64,000 bases of DNA from SURF-21 sp964510515 (GCA_964510515.1 CAZEAU010000008.1:1-64000), one strand, 5' to 3'. Positions 1 through 9,359 are shown, numbered from the stretch's first letter. Numbers and translations are program-made. Notes: generated by a model not told the origin, from the letters alone.

Positions 1-80
1 GAGGGCAGACGTTGCGGATGTGTGGCAAGGGTCAGGTAGCCAGACGCTGCGGATGGTGGGAAGGGCAAGGAGGGCAGACG
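1..80. repeat. imperfect short tandem repeat at window edge
   Basis: The word GAGGGCAGACG occurs at 1-11 and again at 70-80. Between them, the stretch from about 5 resembles the stretch from about 40 (both contain AGACG[T/C]TGCGGATG followed by GGxAAGGG). It lies downstream of the deacetylase-like gene and extends off the window, so its full size is unknown. No gene is seen in 1-230. Confidence 0.4.
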
Positions 81-230
81 ACGGTCCTTTAAGACCTGCG
101 AGTGCGGAGCGAGGGCCGCGCCCCCGGATCCCGTTCCACATGCAGCACCTGCTGTCAGGTCCCGGCATCCTCGCCTCGCGGCTCGGAGGCAAAACGCGAC
201 CCTGCCTGCAGGGCGCGGCGGAGGCGGGGC

Positions 231-1283
231 TCAGATAGGCCAGTAGCGGGAAAACTCCTCGCGGGCGTACTCCACGACTTCCATGCCCCGCCGCGAGTCG
301 GGATGTGCGGTCTCGCCGCCCGTGTCCTCCTCGACCCTTATCTCCTCCTCCGCCATCACCGCTATGGTGTCGGCTATGGAGGTGGCGACGCCCGCGAGGT
401 TGTAGCCGCCCTCGAGGGCGGCCATCATCTTCCCGCCGCAGGTTTCCTCGGCGAGGCCCTTGAGGCGCGCGGTCATCTCCGCGTATGAGTTCCCGCGCAG
501 CAGCATGGAGCAGAGGGTGTCGCTGAAATGGGCGTCGTAACCCGCGGAGATGAGCACCAGTTCGGGCTGGTAAGCCTTGGCAATGGGCAGTATCACCTGG
601 TCGAAAGCCGCCAGGTAGACCTCCTCGCCGCTGCGCGCCGGCAGGGGGAAATTGACCGTGTACCCCTCCCCGGCCCCTATGCCGACCTCATCGGCGCTCC
701 CCGTCCCGGGATAGTGCGGATACTGGTGCAGGGAGACATAGAGCACCTTGTCGTCATCGTAGAAGATGTCCTGCAGCCCGTTTCCGTGATGGGCGTCCCA
801 ATCGAGGATGAAAACCCGCGAGAGGCCGAACTCGCGTATGGCGTACCTGGCGGCCACGGCGTTGTTGTTGAAAAGGCAGAAGCCCATGCCGCGTTCCGCC
901 GTGGCGTGATGCCCGGGCGGGCGCACCAGGCAGAAGGCGTTGTCGATATCCCCGGAATAGATGCGCTCCAGGCCCTCGAGGAGCGCGCCCGTGGACTTGA
1001 GGGCCGCGTCGTAGGAGCGCACGCTGACATGGGTGTCGGGGTCCAGCCAGCCGCCCCCCGATTCCGCCGCCTTTCTAACCGTATCGATGTATTTCCTGGG
1101 GTGCACCAGCGCGATCTCCTCGACGCTGGCGTCACGAGGCGATAGGATACGCACCTTCGGTGCGAGCCCCACGTTCTCGAGCATCTGCATGGCCGCCTGC
1201 AACCTCTCGGGCCGTTCGGGATGGCCGTAACCGGTGTCGTGCTCCATGTAGATAGGATCGTAGAAAACAGCAGTGGAACTCAT
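231..1283 (-). CDS. histone deacetylase / acetoin utilization (AcuC) family hydrolase
   Basis: A 350-residue zinc hydrolase of the class II histone deacetylase superfamily. The fold's signatures are in order: HPERPERL near residue 21, the RPPGHH loop with H125/H126, the zinc ligands in DWDAHHGNG (D163, H165) and the distal SAGYDAH Asp at about 250. Bacterial members remove acetyl groups from acetyl-CoA synthetase, polyamines or other small amides, and the substrate cannot be read from sequence. It lies 60 nt downstream of the NlpC/P60 gene on the same strand and may share its transcript. Length is normal for the family. The family call is secure and the substrate open. Confidence 0.9.
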   Translation of the reverse strand: MSSTAVFYDPIYMEHDTGYGHPERPERLQAAMQMLENVGLAPKVRILSPRDASVEEIALVHPRKYIDTVRKAAESGGGWLDPDTHVSVRSYDAALKSTGALLEGLERIYSGDIDNAFCLVRPPGHHATAERGMGFCLFNNNAVAARYAIREFGLSRVFILDWDAHHGNGLQDIFYDDDKVLYVSLHQYPHYPGTGSADEVGIGAGEGYTVNFPLPARSGEEVYLAAFDQVILPIAKAYQPELVLISAGYDAHFSDTLCSMLLRGNSYAEMTARLKGLAEETCGGKMMAALEGGYNLAGVATSIADTIAVMAEEEIRVEEDTGGETAHPDSRRGMEVVEYAREEFSRYWPI

Positions 1284-1343
1284 TTTAACCCCCCGTCGGC
1301 CCGCGGGCGGCCCTCAGCTCGGCCCGATCGCTCGGGCCCCCTC

Positions 1344-2390
1344 TCAGTAATTGATGCGGACGGCGCCGCAGAAATCCCTGCGTCTTCCGAGATCGGCGAT
1401 GCGCACCACATCGCCGGTCTGAGGAGCATGGATATACTGGCCGCCGCCGATATACATGCCTACGTGACCATAACCGCGGAAGAAGACCAGGTCGCCCTGC
1501 TGGAGCTCAGCATAGGAGACCGGCGTCCCGCAGCGAGCCTGCATGTACGAGCTGTGCGGCAGCCTCACCCCCACCTGGGCATAGCAGTACATGACCAGTC
1601 CCGAGCAGTCGAAGACATTGGGGCCGGAACCGGCGTAAACGTAGCGTTTGCCCAGTTGCGCGTAGGCCACCTGCACCACGGACGAGGCATACGATGGCGG
1701 CGGGGGTGGAGGGGTGCGGGGCTGGGAGGCGGTCGGCCTCGGAGCGGCCACCGGGCGGCTCGCGGCCTCCTGGGCGAGGAGGGCGGTTATCTCCGCCTCC
1801 ACCCCGCTCACGAGGCTCTGCCTGCGCTGCAGCTCGCTTTCGATCTGGCTCTTCTGCGCCCCCAGCTGGGCGACCGCCGCGTCCAGCTCGGCCTTCTCGG
1901 CCAGCAAGCCCGCCTTGGCCGCCTCCACCTCTCCACGCGTTGCCAGCACGGAGGTGATGGTGGCGACGTCGCCGCCCCCGATACGCTGGGCGCGGTCCAG
2001 GTTGGTATAGAGGTCGTCCATCGTCTTGCTCTCGGTTATGACCTCCAGGATGTCCGCGTTACCGGCCTTATACATCTCGCGCAAGCGGCCGCCCAGTATG
2101 TCCTTCCTCTCCTCCAGCTCTGCGTTGAGCGCTGCCAGCTGCCCCTCCTTCTCGGCGATCCTCTCCCTCGCCTGCGCCACCCTGAGGTTGGTCAAATTGT
2201 ATTGTTCCGTCACCGTCCCCAGTTGAGCGTCTATCCTCTGGACCTCGTTCTTTATCCTTTCCAGCTCGTTCCTCTTGTCCTGCACAGGGCTGGCGTGTCC
2301 GAAAGCGCCGCCCATGAAGAACAGGGTCACGGCCAGCATCACGCTCAAGGCTACGGCCGCCGTCCTCCTGGTCATACAAGCCTCCATCAT
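1344..2390 (-). CDS. secreted NlpC/P60 peptidoglycan hydrolase with N-terminal coiled coil
   Basis: A 348-residue protein with a basic start and hydrophobic signal segment (about residues 6-30), a long coiled coil rich in Glu, Leu and Arg (about 35-190), a Pro-rich linker and a C-terminal NlpC/P60 cysteine peptidase domain. The catalytic Cys is in VFDCSGLVMY near 260 and the His in GHVGMYIGGG near 313. Such enzymes cut the stem peptide of peptidoglycan outside the cell, with the coiled coil autoinhibiting or recruiting partners, as in RipA-like actinobacterial proteins. ATG 2390 has GGAGG 6 nt upstream. A second ATG at 2375 also has GGAGG 5 nt upstream and gives a cleaner signal peptide, so the start is unsettled. 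Confidence 0.9.
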   Translation of the reverse strand: MMEACMTRRTAAVALSVMLAVTLFFMGGAFGHASPVQDKRNELERIKNEVQRIDAQLGTVTEQYNLTNLRVAQARERIAEKEGQLAALNAELEERKDILGGRLREMYKAGNADILEVITESKTMDDLYTNLDRAQRIGGGDVATITSVLATRGEVEAAKAGLLAEKAELDAAVAQLGAQKSQIESELQRRQSLVSGVEAEITALLAQEAASRPVAAPRPTASQPRTPPPPPPSYASSVVQVAYAQLGKRYVYAGSGPNVFDCSGLVMYCYAQVGVRLPHSSYMQARCGTPVSYAELQQGDLVFFRGYGHVGMYIGGGQYIHAPQTGDVVRIADLGRRRDFCGAVRINY

Positions 2391-2577
2391 GCTTTTCCTC
2401 CGGGTCTCCGCCTCTTTTTCCCGCCTGGCACGCCGACCCCGTTAAGATAATTCACGCTAAATGATAGCATAACCTTCCCGTTTCAGCTTGTTGGATGCCG
2501 TGGGCGGCATATTGTTCCGCCGCCGTTCCCGACCGCACGCCGGGGCGGGCGCGCCCCCGCGGCGGCGCAGCGCGGCT

Positions 2578-4344
2578 TCACCCCCGCGCGGTGAAGATCA
2601 GTGTAGCCTCGTTGCCCTCGCGGTTATAACGCAGCTCGTTCGCATAATGGCGCACGATGAGCAGGCCCCGCCCGCGCTGGGAGAGGATGTCCCGCTCGCC
2701 CTCTCCCCCGCCGCCGCTGACCGCCGCGGCGTCGAAGCCTTCGCCCTCGTCGCGAACCCGTATGGTGGCACGTTGCGGCTCCGCCTTGACCGTGATATAG
2801 ACCCTCTTCGAGACATCGCGGCGATTGCCGTGCTCCATGGCGTTGTGCAGGAGTTCCTCCAGGCAGAGGCGCAGGTTGACGGGGTCCTCGAGGCCCCGGA
2901 AACCCTGCAGCGTCTCCAGGACGCTGTTGACCACGCAGCGTATCTGCCGCACGTCCGTGCCCACGGTCATGGTCAGATCGTAGAGGTCCTCCAGCTCGAG
3001 GACCATGACGGCGATATCGTCCGGCTGGGGCGCGTCGCCCGAAAACAGCATGATCTCGTCCGCCAAAACGTCGAGAAAAGCCTCGATGTCCTGCCTCCGC
3101 GCCGATTCCACCAGCTGCAGAAGCCTTTTCCTGCCCAATACCTCCCCCTTGGTATTGAGGGCCCCGGTGAGTCCATCGGTATAGAGGAGGATGCGGTCGC
3201 CCCGCTCCAGCTTGACCGTCTTCTCCTCGTAGCCCCCGTCCTCCATGAGGCCCACGGGGAAGCCCTCGCCCTCAAGGAAGTCGACCTTGCCGCTTTTCCC
3301 CCGCAGGAGCAGCGGCGGCTCGTGCCCCGCCCGGGTATAGGTCAGGGTGTTGTCGTTGTTGTCGTAAAAGGCGTAGAAGAGGGTCGCGAAGCCGTATTGG
3401 CACTCGTTGAAGAACCGCCGGAAGGCCGCATTGGCCTCGCCCATGATGTCGCGGGGGGAGTTGTGGCGTCGCCCCGCCTCGTAGAGGATGGTGGTGAGGA
3501 CGGACATGATCAAGGCCGCCGGCATGCCCTTGTTGGCCACATCGCCTATCATCAGGCCGAACTTGTGGGGGCAGAACTGCGTGCGCAGCCTCTGGCAGCG
3601 GTCCTGCACCTCGGAGGAACAGTAAAAACAGAAGCGGGAATCGCGGTCCAGGGGTATCACGCTGAAAAAATCTCCGCCGACGGCGGAGGCGGGCATCAGC
3701 CTGGACACCATGCGCACGGAGGCGCAGGGCACATGGGTGGAGATGATGGAGCGCTGGATGCGGCTGGCCATGCTCAGCTCCCTCTCCACGTGCTCCCGGT
3801 CCCTTATCAGCTCCTGGTACAGACGCGCGTTCTCTATGGCCGCGGCGGCCATGTCCGCGAAAGAACCCAGGAGCTCCAGGTCATCGTGGTCGAAGCGGCG
3901 CCTGGGCGCGGTATTGGATAGGTTGAGCACACCGATAACCCTGCCCTCCGCCCTGAGCGGCACCGCGAGGGCGCTATTTATGCCGGGGTCGCTGACGGTG
4001 AAGCGGCGGTCGGAAACCGCGTCCTGCAGCACCAGGGGTTTTCCGTGTTCGGCGACCCAATTCGCCATCCCCCCCCGCGAGGCCGTGCGGACCTCCGGCG
4101 GCAACCCCGGCCCGCGAGACGCCTTCAACGTCAGCTCGCCGGTCTCCGCGTCCGCCAGCATGATGCTCCCGCGTTCGGCGCCCAGCAGCTCCATGGCCTG
4201 CTCCACCGCCCGCTCCAGGCGCTGGTTGAGGCCCAGGTCGGCCGCCAGCAGGCTCCCCATGCGGAAAAGCTCCCCGCCGGGGGCGGTCTCCCGCTCCGCG
4301 CCGCCGACCTCCCGCTCCGTTCTTCCCATCCTTCCCGCGTTCAC
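2578..4344 (-). CDS. GAF - PP2C (SpoIIE/RsbU) phosphatase - HATPase (RsbW-like) regulator
   Basis: A 588-residue partner-switching protein. It has an N-terminal GAF domain (about 30-175), a SpoIIE-type phosphatase (VGGDFF near 222, IGDVANKG near 260, RAGHEPP, LYTDGLTG) and a C-terminal serine-kinase ATPase of the RsbW type (N-box EELLHNAMEHGN, VRDEGEGFD, RGRGLLIVRH). One chain therefore carries both the phosphatase and the kinase that act on a STAS anti-sigma antagonist. GTG 4344 overlaps the stop of the STAS gene by 4 nt (GTGA), so translation is coupled. An insertion at about 232-256 between the first two phosphatase motifs has four cysteines (CFYC, then two more), absent from typical family members. 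Confidence 0.93.
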   Translation of the reverse strand: MNAGRMGRTEREVGGAERETAPGGELFRMGSLLAADLGLNQRLERAVEQAMELLGAERGSIMLADAETGELTLKASRGPGLPPEVRTASRGGMANWVAEHGKPLVLQDAVSDRRFTVSDPGINSALAVPLRAEGRVIGVLNLSNTAPRRRFDHDDLELLGSFADMAAAAIENARLYQELIRDREHVERELSMASRIQRSIISTHVPCASVRMVSRLMPASAVGGDFFSVIPLDRDSRFCFYCSSEVQDRCQRLRTQFCPHKFGLMIGDVANKGMPAALIMSVLTTILYEAGRRHNSPRDIMGEANAAFRRFFNECQYGFATLFYAFYDNNDNTLTYTRAGHEPPLLLRGKSGKVDFLEGEGFPVGLMEDGGYEEKTVKLERGDRILLYTDGLTGALNTKGEVLGRKRLLQLVESARRQDIEAFLDVLADEIMLFSGDAPQPDDIAVMVLELEDLYDLTMTVGTDVRQIRCVVNSVLETLQGFRGLEDPVNLRLCLEELLHNAMEHGNRRDVSKRVYITVKAEPQRATIRVRDEGEGFDAAAVSGGGGEGERDILSQRGRGLLIVRHYANELRYNREGNEATLIFTARG

Positions 4345-4685
4345 CTGAAACTCCCGATGGCCTCCCCTTCATCCTCGAAGATGTCTATGATCCTGGTGAA
4401 CCTGACCACGTCCAGGAGCTCCTTGATGGCGTCGCCGGCCCTGAGGATCTTCAACCCGCCCCTGTTCTGGGTCGATTTCTTGTAGGCGTCGGCGATGACG
4501 CTCAGCCCCGCGGTGTTGACATAGGTGAGCCCGTCGATGTCCAGGATGATATTGTGGCATCCCTGAGCGAAAACCTCCGCGACGGTATCGGCGAAACCAT
4601 CCACCGTCTGGGAATCGATCATCCCCGACACCCTGATGATGGCGATCTCCCCCATGTCTCCGACCTTGGATATCTCTATTTTCAT
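4341..4685 (-). CDS. STAS-domain anti-sigma factor antagonist
   Basis: A 114-residue single STAS domain. Anti-anti-sigma factors of this kind bind an RsbW-type kinase when unphosphorylated and release the sigma factor. The phosphoacceptor position, usually Asp-Ser-x-Gly, reads YVNTAGLSVI here, so Thr would be phosphorylated. The gene is first in a two-gene operon whose second gene encodes the phosphatase/kinase, with a 4-nt overlap. ATG 4685 is preceded by AAGGAGGG at good spacing. The partner sigma factor is not in this window. Confidence 0.9.
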   Translation of the reverse strand: MKIEISKVGDMGEIAIIRVSGMIDSQTVDGFADTVAEVFAQGCHNIILDIDGLTYVNTAGLSVIADAYKKSTQNRGGLKILRAGDAIKELLDVVRFTRIIDIFEDEGEAIGSFR

Positions 4686-4762
4686 GCGCCCTCCTTCCCT
4701 GCGAACGCCCTCTTCTCCCGCGATAAAGAGAGTATCGGCATAACCCCGTCGCCGTTTGAATT

Positions 4763-4774
4763 ACTACATGTAGT
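4763..4774. promoter_or_regulatory. 12-bp perfect palindrome upstream of -35 box
   Basis: ACTACATGTAGT is a perfect palindrome ending 1 nt before the TTGATT -35 box of the chelatase-like gene. It also sits in the divergent region of the STAS/SpoIIE operon. A regulator-binding site is plausible, but nothing here names the protein. Confidence 0.4.
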
Positions 4775-4775
4775 G

Positions 4776-4804
4776 TTGATTGGGAGAGAATTTTACTATA
4801 TATT
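4776..4804 (+). promoter_or_regulatory. sigma-A-like promoter of chelatase-like gene
   Basis: TTGATT (4776-4781), a 17-nt spacer and TATATT (4799-4804), in an AT-rich pocket of a GC-rich sequence. The predicted transcript starts near 4811, 21 nt before ATG 4832, and the leader contains GGAAGG. Confidence 0.65.
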
Positions 4805-4831
4805 GTATGAAAAAGATGGAAGGATGGTCGC

Positions 4832-6838
4832 ATGGAGCGGGGATACGTCCTCTACCCGTTTTCCGCCATGGTAGGGCAGGCGAAGATGAAGCGGGCGCTG
4901 CTCATAAGCGCCATCGACCCCCGTGTCGGCGGGCTGCTCATCAGGGGAGATCGGGGCACGGGCAAGTCGACCGCCGCGCGGGCGCTCGCCGACCTCCTCC
5001 CTGAGATCGATACCGTGGCGGACTGCCCTTTCTCCTGCAACCCCCATAAGCGGGAGGAGATGTGTCCCGACTGCCGCGAGCGCCACGCGAGGGAGGAGCC
5101 CCTTCCCATCCTCACGCGCCCCATGCGCTTCGTGACCCTGCCCCTCAACGCGAGCGAGGACCGCGTGGTGGGGACGTTCGACCTGGAGAAGGCGCTGAAG
5201 GAGGGGGTCAAGGACTTCGAGCCGGGCATCCTCGCCGATGCCAACCGCTCCGTGCTCTACGTGGACGAGGTCAACCTACTGGATGACCATATCGTGGACG
5301 TTTTACTGGACGCCGCGGCCATGGGCGTGAACATCGTCGAGCGCGAGGGCGTGTCCCTCTCTCACCCCTCTTCCTTCATCATGGTCGGGACCATGAACCC
5401 GGAGGAGGGCGAGCTGCGCCCCCAGCTCGAGGACCGTTTCGGGTTATGCGTGGAGGTGGCGGGCGAGAGGTGCAGCCAGGACCGCGTCGAGGTCATCCGC
5501 CGCCGCCAGCGTTTCCTGGAGGACCCCGCGCTTCTCCGCGCCGCATACGCCCCCGCGCAGGAACGTCTGCGGCGACAGGTCCTGCAGGCGCGCGAGCTCC
5601 TGCCCCGGATCGAGCTCACGGACGCCATCCTGGAGCTGGTGGCGCGTATCGCCGTGGAGATGAGCGTCTGCGGTCACCGCGCCGACATCGCCACCTGCCA
5701 GGCGGCCCGGGCCCTGGCCGCGCTCGGGGGAAGCGCGGTTATCGGCGAGGACCATATCCGCGAGGCCGCGGAGATGGCGCTCGTGCACCGCCTGAGAAAG
5801 TCCCCCTTCGACGACCAGCTGAAAGACCTGGAGCGCCTGGAGCGCATCATCGAGCGCAAGGGAAGGCTGATAGGCCTCCCCCTGCAGGACAACCTGCCCG
5901 CCGAAGCCCCCGGGGCGGACGCTTCCCCCCCCGCATCCCCGGAGACGGAGAGGCGGCCCGCGAGAGCGCTCGTGGAGAGGCGCGCCGAGGCCTCGGGCAA
6001 GGACTTCGAGGCGCCGACCCTGCAGGAAGCGGCGGCCAGGCTCGCCGGCGCCGCGAACGGCAGGAGGGGCAGTGCGGTCACGGAATCGGGCGGGGGGCGG
6101 CGAGTCGGGCACCGCCTTCTCCGCCCCGACGAGGAGGTCGGGGCCGCCGGGCTGGCCATGGACGCCACCCTGCGCGCCGCGGCCACGAGGACGGCGGGCA
6201 GCGAGGAGGCCTTCGGGGTGCGCAGGCAGGATCTGCGCGCCTCCATCCGGCGGCGCAAGGCGGGCGTCCTCATCCTCTTCATCCTCGACGCCAGCGCCTC
6301 CATGGGCTGCCACGAGAGGATAGAGGCCACGAAGAAGGTCGTGGGCCAGCTCCTCGTGGATGCCTACCAGAAAAGGGACCGCGTGGGCCTGATCTCGTTC
6401 CGCGACGAAGGCGCACAGCTGGTGCTCAACCCGACCTCCAGCGTACAGCTGGCCAGCCTGCGCATCAAAGACCTTGCCACCGGCGGGGCGACGCCGCTCA
6501 ATCACGGGCTGGCCATGGGGTTGATGGTGGCCAAGCGCGAGCTCAGGCGCGACCCCGACACCGCCCCCCTGCTGGTGCTCATCACCGACGGTCACGGCAA
6601 CGTGGGCTACGCCTCCGCCAACCCCCTGCGCGAGAGCCTGGAGCTGGCGGAGAAAATACGCGCCCAGCACCTTTCCTGCCTGGTCTTCGATACCTCCCCG
6701 CTGATGCCCTCCGCGAGGGCGGGCCGCGCCGCCCCGCCCCATGCCCGCCGCATAGCCGAGGCCATGGGAGCGGAATACCACCGCCTCCCCAGCCTGCAGC
6801 CCCAGGAAATCATGCAGCGCCTGGGCAAGCACCTCTGA
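4832..6838 (+). CDS. magnesium/cobalt chelatase-like AAA+ ATPase with C-terminal VWA domain (ChlI-ChlD type)
   Basis: A 668-residue protein combining a ChlI/BchI-like AAA+ module and a ChlD-like von Willebrand A domain. Walker A is GDRGTGKST (about 39-47), Walker B VLYVDEVNLL, and the sensor region MVGTMNPEEGELRPQLEDRF. After a Pro/Ala-rich linker comes the VWA MIDAS motif DASAS near 486 with TGGATPL downstream. Such proteins power metal insertion into tetrapyrroles together with a CobN/ChlH-type subunit, and relatives serve as general MoxR/VWA remodellers. No CobN or porphyrin gene is nearby. A four-cysteine set (C65, C69, C78, C81) right after Walker A could hold zinc or an Fe-S cluster. 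Confidence 0.88.
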   Translation: MERGYVLYPFSAMVGQAKMKRALLISAIDPRVGGLLIRGDRGTGKSTAARALADLLPEIDTVADCPFSCNPHKREEMCPDCRERHAREEPLPILTRPMRFVTLPLNASEDRVVGTFDLEKALKEGVKDFEPGILADANRSVLYVDEVNLLDDHIVDVLLDAAAMGVNIVEREGVSLSHPSSFIMVGTMNPEEGELRPQLEDRFGLCVEVAGERCSQDRVEVIRRRQRFLEDPALLRAAYAPAQERLRRQVLQARELLPRIELTDAILELVARIAVEMSVCGHRADIATCQAARALAALGGSAVIGEDHIREAAEMALVHRLRKSPFDDQLKDLERLERIIERKGRLIGLPLQDNLPAEAPGADASPPASPETERRPARALVERRAEASGKDFEAPTLQEAAARLAGAANGRRGSAVTESGGGRRVGHRLLRPDEEVGAAGLAMDATLRAAATRTAGSEEAFGVRRQDLRASIRRRKAGVLILFILDASASMGCHERIEATKKVVGQLLVDAYQKRDRVGLISFRDEGAQLVLNPTSSVQLASLRIKDLATGGATPLNHGLAMGLMVAKRELRRDPDTAPLLVLITDGHGNVGYASANPLRESLELAEKIRAQHLSCLVFDTSPLMPSARAGRAAPPHARRIAEAMGAEYHRLPSLQPQEIMQRLGKHL

Positions 6839-7092
6839 GCCCGCCTCGCCCACCCGGCACGACGCCCGGCGGGGCTGCGGGGCCACGTCTTGCGAACCCG
6901 AGGCAAAACCCCCGGTGCGAACAGGAAAAATAGCGGAGCAGGCAAAGAACAAGACCTGACCCCATCTGGTTATATAAGGCTAAACGGAGAGGGTTTCCTG
7001 CCGATAAATGAGGGAGTAGGAGAACGCGAGGCGAGGCCGGAGCTCATGCGGCTGTCGGCGGGCGACAAAGGGGCCTTGACGCCGAGGTGGTC

Positions 7093-8958
7093 ATGGATGA
7101 CGTGCTGGGGCTGAAAACGGACGGCGAGGAGGGCGCACCCCGCGCCGCGCCGGGCTACACCATTCCCCTCCTGGTGGCCATCATCGTCGCTCTGGCAGGG
7201 GGCATGATCGCGGTCAGCTCCGTGCTCAACGCGCCCGCCAACTTCATCGTGGGGGGGGTGCTGGGCGCCTGCGTGGTCGCCCTGGCGACATTCCTCGCCT
7301 TCGAATGGCAACACTACCGCGAACAGAACAAGGGATATATAGAGGAGATCACCGGCCTCAACCTGAGGTTCGGCATACTCGCCGACGCGGTCAGCGCGGT
7401 CAGCTCCACCCTCGATCTCGAGGAGCTGGTGGCGAACATCCTGGGGGTGATGCTCACCCTGACCAACTCCTCCATAGGCGTGGTCCTCGTCCCCGACGAG
7501 AGCTCCACCTCGCTGCAGGTACTGTCGCACCGCGGCTTCAAGGAGAAGGCGGTGCGAGGCCTGAAGATCCGGCTGGGCAAGGGGGCCGTGAGCAAGGCCT
7601 TCCAGACCGGGAAGACGATCATCCGCCGGGACCTTCCCGAGGACCCCAGGGCCCCCGAGACCTACATCGAGGGAAGGAGCCCCAAATCCCAGATCATCAT
7701 GCCCCTCAAGGCCCGGGGCCGGATGGTGGGCGTCGCGGTGACGGCGTCCGGCGAGGGGCACGAATACACGCCGGACGAGGTCACGCTCCTCTCCAGCCTC
7801 GCGCATGAGCTGGCCGTGGCCATGATCAACGTGGACCTCTACCAGCAGAGCCGGAAGACCCTGGAGTGGCTGGCGGATTCACAGGAATACACGGAGCATT
7901 TCATCCGGGAGATGCTCGCGGGCGTTATGGTCATCAACAACGGCGGAGACACCATCTACTTCAACGATGAGGCGGCGGCCATATTCGGCATCGAGGCCAA
8001 GGAGGTCATCGGGGTCAACTACGAGGACCTGGCGGAGGAGGTCGAGAAGTTCCGCCCCCTCTCCTACCTCAAGCCCATATTCCGCCTCTGCCTCGAGGAG
8101 GGCCGGAGTTTCCGCCGCCACGAGATGGCCATCGCCGGGCCGCGGGGCGGCAAACTGGACCTCAGCTTCAACGCCTTCCCCCTCCACCGCTCCCGGGGCG
8201 AGCGCATGGGGGCCGCCATAGTCTTCGTGGACGTCACGGCGGTGAAGGCCATGGAGTCGAGGCTGCGACAGCAGGACCACCTGTCGATACTCGGCCAGAT
8301 GGCCGCCAAGATCGCCCACGAGGTGAAAAACCCCCTCTTCGCCATCATCGGGCTTGCCGACGAGCTGGCGGAGGAGGAGGGCGACCCGGAGCGCAAGCGC
8401 CTGCTGTCCATGATCCGGCGCGAGGCCACTTTCAGCAATCAGTGGATATCCGGCATGCTCGCCTTCAGCAAGTCCCCCTTCCCCGTGGGCGCGGAGGCGG
8501 CCCTCGCGCTGCGGTCCAGCCTCCCCGAGCTGATCGCGGACTTCGAACGCGTCCACGAACAGGATGGCTTGAAGATCTTATGCGACCTGGAGGAAGACCT
8601 TCCGCCGGTCATGTTGAGCCGCGATAACATGCGGCACATCCTCTTCAACCTGCTGGAAAACTCCATGCACGCCATGCCCCTGGGAGGGGTGATAACCGTA
8701 CGCGGGCATTGCGCCGGCAACGGCTTCGTGGAGATGCGCGTCGAGGATACCGGGGGCGGCATCCATCCCGACGTCCTCCCTTCCCTCTTCGACCCCTTCT
8801 TCACCACCAAGGACGGGGGCACCGGCCTCGGCCTGTCCATAGTGCATAAGATCATTCTGGACATAGGCGGCGACGTAGATGTACTCTCACAGCAGGACCT
8901 GGGAACGACCTTCATCCTGAGACTGCCGACCCAAAGGGTGAGCCATGAGCGGGATTGA
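7093..8958 (+). CDS. membrane sensor histidine kinase (GAF-PAS-HisKA-HATPase)
   Basis: About 621 residues. Two N-terminal membrane helices (roughly 20-70) precede a GAF domain (about 95-235), a PAS domain (about 265-390), the HisKA dimerisation helix with H-box AHEVKNPLF, and an ATPase domain with NLLENSMHA, EDTGGGI, DPFFTT and GTGLGLSI. It autophosphorylates on the H-box His and passes phosphate to a response regulator, almost certainly the one encoded next, whose start overlaps this gene by 14 nt. ATG 7093 is preferred because GAGG lies 5 nt upstream; an in-frame GTG at 7087 overlaps that site. There is no extracellular loop of any size, so the signal is probably cytoplasmic or membrane-borne. 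Confidence 0.92.
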   Translation: MDDVLGLKTDGEEGAPRAAPGYTIPLLVAIIVALAGGMIAVSSVLNAPANFIVGGVLGACVVALATFLAFEWQHYREQNKGYIEEITGLNLRFGILADAVSAVSSTLDLEELVANILGVMLTLTNSSIGVVLVPDESSTSLQVLSHRGFKEKAVRGLKIRLGKGAVSKAFQTGKTIIRRDLPEDPRAPETYIEGRSPKSQIIMPLKARGRMVGVAVTASGEGHEYTPDEVTLLSSLAHELAVAMINVDLYQQSRKTLEWLADSQEYTEHFIREMLAGVMVINNGGDTIYFNDEAAAIFGIEAKEVIGVNYEDLAEEVEKFRPLSYLKPIFRLCLEEGRSFRRHEMAIAGPRGGKLDLSFNAFPLHRSRGERMGAAIVFVDVTAVKAMESRLRQQDHLSILGQMAAKIAHEVKNPLFAIIGLADELAEEEGDPERKRLLSMIRREATFSNQWISGMLAFSKSPFPVGAEAALALRSSLPELIADFERVHEQDGLKILCDLEEDLPPVMLSRDNMRHILFNLLENSMHAMPLGGVITVRGHCAGNGFVEMRVEDTGGGIHPDVLPSLFDPFFTTKDGGTGLGLSIVHKIILDIGGDVDVLSQQDLGTTFILRLPTQRVSHERD

Positions 8959-9319
8959 CGCCAAGCTTCTCATCGTGGATGACAATGAGGGAGTAAGACA
9001 TCTGGTGTCCCGCTGGCTGGAGAGGGCGGGCTTCGCGGTCGAGGAGGCCAAAGACGGCGCCGAGGCCGTCGAGATGGTGAAGAAGGACCCCCCGCATATC
9101 ATCCTCGCGGATATCCGCATGCCGAACATCGACGGCATCGAACTGGCGCGCATCATCAAGAACGACTATCCCGCCATCAAGATAATCCTCATGACCGCCT
9201 ATTCCTCGCCGCAGACCATCGCGCAGGCCAGGCGCGAGGGGGTGGACGATTACCTGGAGAAGCCCTTCACCAAGGACCAGGTGGAGAGGATAACCATGCA
9301 GGCCCTATCCGCCAGGTAG
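8945..9319 (+). CDS. single-domain response regulator
   Basis: A 124-residue receiver domain with no output domain (CheY/Spo0F-like). The acidic pair is in IVDDNEG, the phosphoacceptor Asp in LADIRMPNIDG, the conserved Thr in LMTAYSS and the Lys in LEKPFTK. It overlaps the upstream histidine kinase gene by 14 nt and should be its direct phosphate acceptor. With no DNA-binding domain it must act by protein contact or as a relay intermediate. Confidence 0.92.
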   Translation: MSGIDAKLLIVDDNEGVRHLVSRWLERAGFAVEEAKDGAEAVEMVKKDPPHIILADIRMPNIDGIELARIIKNDYPAIKIILMTAYSSPQTIAQARREGVDDYLEKPFTKDQVERITMQALSAR

Positions 9320-9359
9320 CGGGACAGCCCGCTGCCGCTCGGCGGGGCGGAGCCCGGGC

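Noticed and set aside
6950..6962. GACCTGACCCC motif as a trace of a mobile element
   Set aside because: Only a short word with no partner repeat, inverted repeat or transposase fragment nearby.
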